DNA of 64,000 nucleotides from Paralithodes platypus (Eukaryota > Arthropoda > Malacostraca > Decapoda > Lithodidae). The notes beneath the pieces were generated by a model. The model did not search any database and was not told the DNA's origin. It saw only the letters and a list, made by a program, of their open reading frames with translations. How positions within the stretch are numbered: the first letter of the stretch is position 1; every line of letters begins with the position of its first letter. Made by a program: the position numbers and the translations under genes. Below are positions 55,769 to 64,000 of this stretch, piece by piece. The stretch lies in the NCBI GenBank assembly GCA_032716605.1, contig CM064552.1, forward strand, positions 1,330,783-1,394,782. The letters run 5' to 3'.

Positions 55769-56311
55769 GGGCGGGTGCCCAACCCCGAAAGGAGTTGAAA
55801 TAGGGGAGCTATCTCCCCCCCCCCCGGCCAAAGGCGGCTTTCTAGGGCCTTTCCTAGCTGTTGCTGAGAAGATTGGGTTCTAGTTATGTGGTGATGGGCT
55901 GGTCTATCAGAGTGAGAGCTGAGCGATCTCTGCCATACCCATAGCTTACTCTGACTGTTCCTTTTACTTATATATCTTCTAGATCTCAAGTGACGGCGTC
56001 TTTTCCGTGGATTGACCTCCCTACTGCCAACCTAGAAGTTGGCAGATTGGGAGCCAAAGCGTCACATTTTTCCCTTGCCCCTCAACTTTCCCTTCATAAT
56101 TGCTGAGGGGCACAGGGCCTTGGGTGGGGCTTTGGTTTCCCGGGCGTTTCCGCACCCTCCTTAGCTCCCTGCCTTGGAGTGGCTTCGGTCACCCGGGCTT
56201 TAGTGGTAAGCAGGGAGGGTTTTGTGGGGGTGCTCGTTTATGGCCTTGGCCTTGCTCGAGACCTTGGGGCTGTTCGGCCAGACAGCCTGGGGAACAACAA
56301 CAACAACAACA
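55769..56311 (+). mobile_element. (AAC)n-tailed retroposon, longest copy
   Basis: Flanked by a 15-bp direct repeat ACTTTGATAAGAATT (55754-55768; 56312-56326). Starts GGGCGGGTGCCCAACCCCGA, contains the part shared with 44500-44904 from about 55890, and ends (AAC)n. No protein-coding capacity; SINE or internally deleted LINE. Confidence 0.85.
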
Positions 56312-56594
56312 ACTTTGATAAGAATTTATTTAGCTTAGAAATAAAACTTCCAGTCAATGAGTTAACAAATCATTGCACACAACCCTGTCGGCACGGTTAC
56401 GCCTTTTCCACTATATTCTAACTATCATAGACATCTTTTGCCTGCCTTCCTTTACCCAGGTTATGCACGACTCCCTTACCTAGAAAAGTGAAAGTTCGAA
56501 ATACCAAATTGTATAATACAAATTTATTTATTTTTTCAGATGATGGGAGATGGTGTACACAGCCAGTTATGAAAGTAACAGCTCCAGACTTGTA

Positions 56595-56785
56595 CAGTTG
56601 GCCAAATAAGTCATGTCTCCGCTGTCATTACGTTTTGCTCGCAGTGTGCTGTATTATTGTCTGTCAGATGTTGAATAGGGTGTGTAAAAGTAGGAACATG
56701 TTTGAATTAATGCTTAGATAGTGTTGATACCAATTATTGATCGAAATATACTTGGAGCTGCGACATCACGTATTTGGCCGACTTG
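56595..56785. mobile_element. Tc1/mariner-like MITE
   Basis: TA on both sides; CAGTTGGCCAAATAAG at left and CGTATTTGGCCGACTTG at right, inverted repeats. Confidence 0.8.
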
Positions 56786-57300
56786 TACATAATATATAAT
56801 TTATAGATGAGGGAGAGCAATACATTTGAAATCGCTGTATAGTTCCCTTTTATATATTCTTGACTCGGTTCCAGTTCACCACTTCTAGCATGGGGATAGG
56901 ATGGAATTTTTTGGAATGTATTTTATTATTTTTTAGTGTTATATTTTTTGGAATCAAGTATTTTTTTGTGATTTTTGAGGCTGGTAAATGAATGGGGTTC
57001 CGAATGCTAGAGTGCTTGCTTTTTGTTGGTGTTTTTTATGTGTAATCTTTCCCTGTCATCTCTGTTCCCTTTCTTAGGTTTCTTGCTGGTCCTCCCTACC
57101 CCTTTAAGAGAGTGTGGATTTGACTATTGGCTGACTATTATTTTCTTTATTTTGTTTTCTTTATTTAATTTATCCTGTGCTTATTATTCGTTTTCTGTGT
57201 ATTCAGTTTAACTGTTTCTGCTTACTGTTTTTTTACAGTGTAGCCTACATCAGAACTGCCACTTGGAGAAAACTGTCACCTATGATTCCCACGTATGTGA
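56786..57300. other. Unassigned T-rich DNA
   Basis: No recognisable gene; short hydrophobic frame at 57023-57211 reflects T-rich composition. Confidence 0.5.
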
Positions 57301-57309
57301 GTCCCAAGT

Positions 57310-57500
57310 ATGTAGTAGTAGTAGTAGTGGTAGTAGTAGTAGTAGTAGTAGTAGTACTAGTGGTAGTAGTAGTAGCAGTAGTAGTAGTACAGTAGTCGTA
57401 GTAGTCGTATTAGTTATGTTCTTATGTTCTAGTAGTAGTAGTCGTAGTATTAGTCGTAGTTGTAGTAGTAGTAGTCATAGTAGTAGTAGTCGTTCCCTAG
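57310..57500. repeat. TAG trinucleotide microsatellite
   Basis: Long imperfect (TAG)n with CGT interruptions. Confidence 0.95.
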
Positions 57501-57884
57501 GCTGCCTGGCCGAACAGACCCATCCCAGGCAATTAATACATTTGTTTTATGTGCCATGTTTTCCTAGTCAGTAATTTGTGGGTTGAACATCCGGTGCATT
57601 CCACTCACACAAATATATATTCAGCTCACCAATGTAGCGATTTATTTTTCCCAGAGTGTACATTTAGTTTAGACTGTCAGGGGCTATTAAAACACATGAT
57701 AAATATCAAGGAATAGTGGTAATAACACAGTACAGTATTTCAGTGTGTATGGATAATGCTGTCGGCGAACAAATGATTTTGACTACAGTACTCGAAATAG
57801 TATAGACCCAATTTGACTGTAAATGGGTAAGTTTTGATATATGCAAGCCCTATGAGTTCCTGCCAGCTGGTTAGTTTAGAGGGG

Positions 57885-58035
57885 TGACCGGGCAACTCAA
57901 CCAGTAGACCATTTCAACCATTATCTCTCAACCAGTACCAAATCAACCAATACGGTTAGGTTAGGTTAGTACTATGTTTAGGCACTGGTTGAGAGCTACT
58001 GGTTTAAATGGTCTACTAGTTGAGATGTCCTGGAA
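57885..58035. repeat. Inverted repeat with TTAGG-type loop
   Basis: Arms (CAACTCAACCAGTAGACCAT ... CTCTCAACCAGT and inverse) of ~50 bp enclose ~45 bp containing three GGTTA units. Confidence 0.75.
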
Positions 58036-58099
58036 CCATTTAGAGGTCCTGTGGGTGTTGTGGAGGGTAATGTGGATTCCGGGGTGCAGGAGTGGCATG

Positions 58100-58422
58100 T
58101 TAAGGGGAGGCAGTTGGTATTTCGAGTCCTCCTCTCTCATATTTAGCCCTATTAGTTATGAGATTTCAAGACATTCGCCCCATTAGTTTGGCAATTTTCA
58201 GACCTTTTGCCCCATATTTGTGCCAATATTAAGACCTTTCGTGCCATTTAGGTGTCTTTCTTTTCCTGGCGAGCGATAGCAAGCCTGTATTTAAAGAGGA
58301 CTCTGCCTTCGGCCGGGTCATTTTTCTACCGAAAAATGTACAAATTTATATCGAAGGGGGTCATGTGGGTGTTTTCTTAAGCTTGATAAAGGTTTAGAGA
58401 GCAAACTAAACCCCTTCCTTAA
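58100..58422 (+). mobile_element. TTAA-GGGG MITE
   Basis: TTAAGGGGAGGCAGTTGG ... AAACCCCTTCCTTAA, full family core including GGCGAGCGATAGCAAGCC and GCCTTCGGCCGGG. Confidence 0.85.
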
Positions 58423-58531
58423 GCCATTGAGCCGAACCAGTAAATTATGCTGCACAATACCGTCTGAGCTGCCTTAATTTACTGAGTACCTTCATTACGG
58501 CTGCAGGACGGTGACACTTTATTGATCTGTA

Positions 58532-58691
58532 CAGTCGAGGTTAATAAGTGTTGTCAGATATTTCACAAAGTTTCGGACACTGACTAATACTCTGAGGGAT
58601 AAGCACTTTTCCCAGTAACTATAAAGATACCAATAACACTTGTTGAGCGAAAACCACTGGAATCTATGACAACACTTATTACCCCCTATTG
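58532..58691. mobile_element. Tc1-like hairpin MITE, second family
   Basis: TA-flanked; CAGTCGAGGTTAATAAGTGT with inverse ACACTTATTACCCCCTATTG. Confidence 0.75.
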
Positions 58692-58699
58692 TACAACAC

Positions 58700-58799
58700 A
58701 TTCTTAAATTACAAGCTGGATGAAGCCAAGGGTGATTCGCAGATTTCTAATATTTCCCAGACGTACTATATTGCTAAAGTTGATAGTGACGCCACAGAT

Positions 58800-58834
<35 letters not shown>

Positions 58835-59719
58835 TGTTACGTATCTTGATCCTCAAGTGGTTAACTTGATGAATCTAGATAGCACAGATATATATATTAA
58901 GGTATCAGTCAGCTGAAGGCAAAACAAAAGTAAAATCTAATAAAATAATTTCCTGTTGTTGCTTCCTTTCCTTTTGGATCTTAGGACTTGGTATCCTTTA
59001 TTGACTGATACTCTTTACTTATGAAAAATACTGAAACTAATTAAAGTCATGTAGTATTTATAAAGAATTATTATTTAACCGAAGCTTAGTAGGCTATGGT
59101 TATGAACCGAAGAAGTTATAGCTAAAGAAGGACTATTAATTTTATAAAAAGTCTTGAAAGATAAATATTAAAGTAAGAATATTTCTGTCTCTTACCCTCT
59201 TTGAAATGGATAGTTTTCTTCTATGTCCTTTTATTTATATTTAATGTAATTATTCTTGGTTCTTGTCTTACGTTAATAGTATTATATTATTATTATCATC
59301 AGGAGTAATATCAAAGTCACATAAAAAGTTAGATATATATTTAATAATTAGTTAAATTTATTTCTTAACCACGTAACATTGAGGTTTGATTATGAGTAAA
59401 TAAAGTTACAGGATCGTTTCATAGATTCGATTCAGGTCTCACTCAAATAATATGAAAAGCAAAATATAATATTTTGAAGCAAAAGAATTTTCTTCAGCTT
59501 AGGAAATCACTAGAAGTAATATTAACACAGCCATGTTAGTCTAAGGCGATATTACTAATACGAGACAATAGCATCACCGTACTAAGCACCATTAAGCAAT
59601 GTAAGCTTAATTCAAAGAAAATGAAAGAACTCGTAAGTATTAATATAAAACAATAGTATTACTTTCATCATAACCCAATTACTTAAAGAGTTGCTTTAGT
59701 CCACAAGTTAGTCAACTAA
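58700..59719. other. Unassigned AT-rich DNA
   Basis: Short CT/TA tract at 58800-58835; otherwise nothing recognised. Confidence 0.5.
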
Positions 59720-59880
59720 AATAGTTAAGTACATAATAATAGCGTTAACGTTAATTCGCAATCAAATAGTTAAAGCACATAATAGTAGCGTTAACGTTAA
59801 TTCGCAATCAAATAGTTAAACACATAATAGTAGCGTTAACGTTAATTCGCAATCAAATAGTTAAACACATTACACACATT
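59720..59880. repeat. Three-copy ~52-bp tandem repeat
   Basis: Unit carries TAGCGTTAACGTTAATTCGC and AATCAAATAGTTAAACACAT. Confidence 0.9.
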
Positions 59881-60349
59881 AAACACATCACGTTAATTCC
59901 CAATCACATATCTCACTAACCAACATAACGTAAGTGTTTACACCGAACACACATTTATATAATCTGACTGACAGTCACAATCCCATTATAATACTTCACC
60001 CCGTCTTCCTCCAGCTGCAAGTTCACCTTCCCCAACTCCAAATGAGACTGATTTGAATGCCCACAACTCGGGTCTTATATACCAAACAATGATGGTGTAG
60101 GAACGAATCAGGAGGCGAGTGATGGTGCGCGCTCCAATCATAGCTCCTCGAATCACATAACAGGTGTGTCGTCCACTCACAGCTCCTGGCGTCGATCATA
60201 CGTCATAGCATCGGTCATCGAGGTATGGGGCGAGATGGTTTGCCCACTCGCTCGTTCGCTCGCTAGTCTGCTTCACCACTTGGGTAGTTTGGCTCCTTGA
60301 ACTCTTAATTCTAACTCTTAAATTAACATACAGGGCTCCGTATGTCAGA

Positions 60350-60350
<1 letters not shown>
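59881..60350. other. Unassigned DNA
   Basis: No gene; GCTCGTTCGCTCGC at 60250-60265 is low complexity. Confidence 0.45.
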
Positions 60351-60391
<41 letters not shown>

Positions 60392-60394
60392 TAT

Positions 60395-60495
60395 ATCTCA
60401 CAAATATACATGAGCTAATAAATGTTTAAATACCCCCAGCCGGGATTGTTCTGAATGTCGGAGCTTCGATCCCGGCTGGGGGTATTTAGAATATA
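60395..60495. repeat. Hairpin element with B-box-like arm
   Basis: TCTCACAAATATACATGAG and AATGTTT leader (as at 17220-17255), then ATACCCCCAGCCGGGAT / ATCCCGGCTGGGGGTAT arms with GAGCTTCGATCCC. Confidence 0.75.
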
Positions 60496-60968
60496 TACAT
60501 TATATACAATATATATAGATCGGTTTAGAATATATACATTATATACATTATATACATAGATCGGTTTATAATATATACAATATACATAGATCGGTTTAGA
60601 ATATATACATTATATACATAGATCGGTTTATAATATATACAATATACATAGATCGGTTTAGAATATATACATTATATACATAGATCGGTTTAGAATATAT
60701 ACAATATATATAGATCGGTTTAGAATATATACATTATATACATAGATCGGTTTATAATATATACATTATATACAATATACATAGATCGGTTTAGAATATA
60801 TACATTATATACAATATACATAGATCGGTTTAGAATATATACATTATATACATAGATCGGTTTAGAATATATACATTATATACATAGATCGGTTTAGAAT
60901 ATATACATTATATACAATATACATAGATCGGTTTAGAATATATACATTATATACATAGATCGGTTTTC
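60496..60968 (+). repeat. AT-rich satellite, 14 GATCGGTTT units
   Basis: Units of 30-41 bp: GATCGGTTTAGAATATATAC plus ATTATATACA and/or ATATACATA blocks. Begins directly after the hairpin element. Confidence 0.95.
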
Positions 60969-61249
60969 CCTTCCAGTATAATATAAAACATTATTCTTTA
61001 ACAAATATGCGGACACACAATTCACACACCCACTAATGGAGCAGCCGCCCGCAGTTATAAAACTCGCAACCAGTAAAAAGTTTTCTCCCTGAAATAAATA
61101 ATGAATGAATTTTGAGGCCTGCAAAAATAAAGAGAAAACGGGAAAAAATTGTTGGTGGGATGAAAAGTTAAAATTAAAGTGGAATATCGTTGAAGTGTAA
61201 GATTGTGAAGTGTAGAAAATGGAAGTGTAAGATCGTGAAGTGTTGAAAA

Positions 61250-61500
61250 TAAGAACATAAGAGAATGGAAGTCTGCAGCAATCCGATTGGGCAGATCCCT
61301 CTCACACCCATCCCAATGATAAGCCCTAATTATATAGCGGTATTGGTTGGGTGTAAGGGGGATCTGCCGGGTGTGTGCAGACTCCTGGTTTATGTTGACC
61401 TCACCGTTTTGGTGAGGTCGGTCCTCATGATAAGTTGGGCCTATAATTATTGGGGTTGGTTGTGAGAGGGATCTGCCTTGTTCTTATATATATGATTCTT
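61250..61500. mobile_element. Two short CR1 3' ends, opposite orientation
   Basis: AAGAACATAAGAGAATGGAA with CTGCAGCAATCCGATTGG (reversed), then GGTTGGGTGTAAGGGGGATC to ATCTGCCTTGTTCTTATA (forward). Confidence 0.6.
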
Positions 61501-61770
61501 TGAGTATATATTATAGAGATAGATACAGTCGATATATAGATAGATAAATAAAGACAGTAAATAGATAGATAGTTAAAATGAGTTGAAAAACAAGAGTTCG
61601 TACTAGAAGGAAAAATGCATTCAGTATAAATGAAGTTAACTATAAAAAAATAGTACCCCCCCAAAAAAAAATACATGCTGTTATTCTCAGCGGGCCCAGA
61701 GGAGGAGGATAGAGAGAGAGTATAATAACATAGTTTATTTCCACCAACAGTAGTTATTCTTGTTACATGA
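61501..61770. other. Unassigned DNA
   Basis: GATA-rich and A-rich; no gene. Confidence 0.5.
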
Positions 61771-61989
61771 TTAACCCTTTAAGTACCAGCGACGACGTGT
61801 GTTATATTGTATTCTAGTTATATGTAGGCGATATTATGCAGCTTAGGAAGGATCTGTGGTAGCTAAAAGGGTTGATCGAGATAGTTTGAAGGCTTATTAA
61901 TTGCTAGACACCCTTCCTATACTGAATAAAATCGTCTAATAGTTGCCAGAATGTTATGACAGGGACGTCTCCGGCACAGAAGGGGTTAA
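61771..61989. mobile_element. piggyBac-like MITE, complete
   Basis: TTAACCCTTTAAGTACCAGC to CCGGCACAGAAGGGGTTAA with TTAA at both ends; two ~100-bp half-arms. Confidence 0.75.
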
Positions 61990-62032
61990 CTAAAAGATAT
62001 GCAGAATATTTATTGGAGAAGGGGTTAACGAG

Positions 62033-62395
62033 TTAAGGGGGCGGTAGTTGCTTTTTCTGGACCTCCTCCTCCCTCATGTTTAGTATATTAGTTTTGACAT
62101 TTTAAGACGTTCGTTCCGTTACTTTTACTATTTTGAGACCTTGCGCTCCATTTTTTTGTCAATGTTAAGACCTTTCGTACCATTTAGGTGTCGTTTTTTT
62201 CTTGGCGAGCAACACCGAGCCTGTAATTTTAGAAGGAACCGGCCTACCGAAAAATGTACAAATGTATCTTGAAAGGAGGTCTAGGGAGTGTTTTCTTGTT
62301 TTAAGCTTGATGGATGTCCAGCGAGGAAACTCAAAAATATATAAATAAATAAATACATAGGCCAAAAACCAAGCACTAACCCCCTTCAGTGGACC
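62033..62395 (+). mobile_element. TTAA-GGGG MITE
   Basis: TTAAGGGGGCGGTAGTTGC to GCACTAACCCCCTTC. Carries a single-copy CTTGAAAGGAGGTCTAGGGA where the 25.5-kb copy has its minisatellite. Confidence 0.8.
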
Positions 62396-62509
62396 GCCCC
62401 CTATCCCACCTGTGGTCATCAACGGAGATTCACACCTGTTCTCACCTGTGTGACAAATAAAATAATTGTTCTCAAATTCGTGACAATCTTATAAGTGTAT
62501 TCTAATGAG

Positions 62510-62776
62510 AGATAGAGAGAGAGAGAGAGAAGGGGGAAGGAAAATGCAAGCGAGATAGTCAGAGAGGGAGAGAACTGTGAACGAGATAATTTTTTTATAG
62601 TGTATAAAAAGAGAGAAGGGAGACGGAGAGGGCGATATACAGAGAGAGAGAGAGACCAGGGAGAGAGTCATAGAGGGTGATAAAGAGAAAGAAACAACAG
62701 AACAAAGGCCAACGAATAAGAGATAAAAAAATAACGCAAGAGGGGCCTGGGAGAGAGAGAGAGAGAGAGAGAGAAA
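62510..62776. repeat. GA-rich low-complexity region
   Basis: Repeated (GA)n tracts; the leucine/serine-rich frames on the minus strand are artefacts of this composition. Confidence 0.9.
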
Positions 62777-62894
62777 CCACGCAGCAAACACTAATTGTGA
62801 AATGGGAATGTCTGCCTCAAAAGGCCCCAATATTGTTGAGTGGAGGCAGGGGGGGGGGGGATTTGGGGGAGAGGAGAGATGGAGGGTTAGAATA

Positions 62895-63140
62895 TAATAT
62901 AATAACTAATGTCAAAAAGGCCACACTCCTGAACGGCTTCAAACAAAATTACTATGTTACAGGAATAAAATAACTAATGTAAAAATGGCCACAAACAGAA
63001 TTACCATGTTACAATTGAATATAATTACTATCGTCAAAAAGGCCACACTCCTAAACGGCCACACACAAAATGACCATGTTGCAGTTGAATATCATAACTA
63101 ATGTAAAAAATGCCACTTACAAAATGGCTATGTTCTTCTA
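62895..63140. repeat. Degenerate tandem repeat, four ~60-bp units
   Basis: Each unit has TAATGTCAAAAAGGCCAC-like and ACAAAATTACTATGTTAC-like blocks. Confidence 0.75.
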
Positions 63141-63194
63141 ATCATCTAATGTAACCTAATAAGCTAACCTAATCTAGAGAGAAGAGATGGTGGG

Positions 63195-63530
63195 TTAAGG
63201 GGAGATATCCACTTGAGGGATTTTTTTCTTGACTCCTTTCTCCCCCATGTTTAGCCCCATTGCTTTTCTAATTTTAAGACGTTCGCCCCATTATTTTGAC
63301 GATTTTAAAAACTTTCGACCCATTTCTGTCAATTTTAAGACCTTTCGTGCCATTTAGGTGTCAATTTTTTCCTGGCGAGCGATAGCGAGCCTGTAATTTA
63401 AGGGGAATCGGCCTTCGGCCGGGACATTTTTCTACCGAAAAATTTACAAATTTGTCTTGAAAGGGGGTCAAGGGGGAGTAATTTTAAGCTTGATGGAAGT
63501 CTAGGGAATCAACTAAAAACCTCCCCTTAA
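63195..63530 (+). mobile_element. TTAA-GGGG MITE, best-preserved copy
   Basis: TTAAGGGGAGATATCCAC to AACCTCCCCTTAA with TTAA both ends, 336 bp. Contains GGCGAGCGATAGCGAGCC and GGCCTTCGGCCGGG palindromes and a single TTGAAAGGGGGTCAAGGGGG. Confidence 0.88.
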
Positions 63531-63600
63531 ACGTAACCTGTCCTAACCTAACCTAGCCTACCCTAACTAAATGTAACCTAACCTAGTCTAATCTATTCAA
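63531..63600. repeat. Degenerate CCTAA-rich tract
   Basis: Several CCTAACCTAACC-type units, abutting the MITE right end. Confidence 0.6.
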
Positions 63601-64000
63601 ACTCTTTGGGAGAGAGAAGTGATAGTGTGGATACAGCGGAGTAACAAAACTAATGCCAAGCCAAACCATGTCTTGAGAGAATAAACAAAATAAATAAATA
63701 AATAAATAGATAAATAAGTAAATAAATATATAAGCCAAATGTAACTAATGAAAGCAAGCGAGGCCTGTTGAACGTGCCTGTGCGTCTGGGTTAACAGCAG
63801 CCGCACAGTGCTTGCTAAGGAAGACACATATAAGAACTTGGAAATTAAGAAACGTTCGTGGGTTGAAAGCAAGTTAGTGGGGTGGAAGTTGTATGGTTAG
63901 TTATATTTTAAACGTATGGTCATTGTTGAGTTCATGCATATCCTCCTCCTTAATATGTATATGCAACAATTGATATCAAAGGTTTTAGTGCTTAGTTATA
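63601..64000. other. Unassigned DNA
   Basis: AAAT repeats near 63690-63730; nothing else recognised. Confidence 0.5.

Noticed and set aside
59720..60968. CRISPR-like arrays (regular repeats with spacers)
   Set aside because: Spacers are themselves repeats of the same AT-rich words, and the genome is eukaryotic; these are tandem satellites.
62489..62830. Leucine/serine-rich 113-codon membrane-like protein on the minus strand
   Set aside because: Translation of (GA)n tracts.

Overview
The window is eukaryotic, repeat-rich genomic DNA from an arthropod, most likely a malacostracan (decapod-like) crustacean. The arthropod call rests on a complete Dpr-type immunoglobulin gene with seven exons, TTAGG-type repeats, and a dense mix of CR1, P-element-like, mariner-like and TTAA-targeting elements. 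The decapod call is inference from repeat style (many MITEs, long TA/CA/GA arrays, CR1 with a CTTATGTT-type tail). There are no operons and no CRISPR; nearly all of the many short open frames are noise or transposon remains.

Layout. Positions 1-10784 and 15890-26290 are two copies of the same ~10.5 kb segment. Each copy holds, in order, a P-element-like transposase remnant, a histone H1 gene, and the signal-peptide exon of the Dpr gene. Copy A (1-10784) is full of scattered one-base insertions and ends at a 100-N gap (10785-10884), inside a GGGGATATAGGGGGTGTTTT-type minisatellite. Copy B is clean, with an intact H1 frame. This looks like an unmerged or unpolished duplicate contig rather than biology, though a real tandem duplication is not excluded. 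Between gap and copy B lies a nearly full-length CR1 LINE (11390-15612) whose ORF1 carries an SGNH/esterase-like domain.

From 24092 to 55382 a single plus-strand gene can be assembled from seven exons (24092-24164, 34283-34428, 46214-46291, 48193-48325, 53253-53425, 54691-54820, 55174-55382). The splice phases agree throughout and the frame closes at 313 residues: signal peptide, IgV-like domain (C64-C126), second Ig domain (C168-C228) and a hydrophobic C-terminus. This is a Dpr-family cell-surface recognition protein. Its introns hold CR1 copies, a mariner-like element with 236-bp terminal inverted repeats, a degraded LINE endonuclease, a Gag fragment, tRNA-derived SINEs and several MITE families, many nested in one another.

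The most unusual signal is inside this gene. Exons 3, 4 and 5 are each preceded by broken tandem copies of their own acceptor plus exon start, and the last exon carries an in-frame 63-bp duplication of its hydrophobic segment. The exon 5 copy leaves an upstream acceptor exactly 93 nt away, in frame and without stops. Other findings are a minisatellite born inside a MITE, paired tRNA-like palindromes, TTAA-MITE nests, and a satellite that seems to grow from a hairpin element. From 55.4 kb to the end I see only repeats and unassigned DNA.
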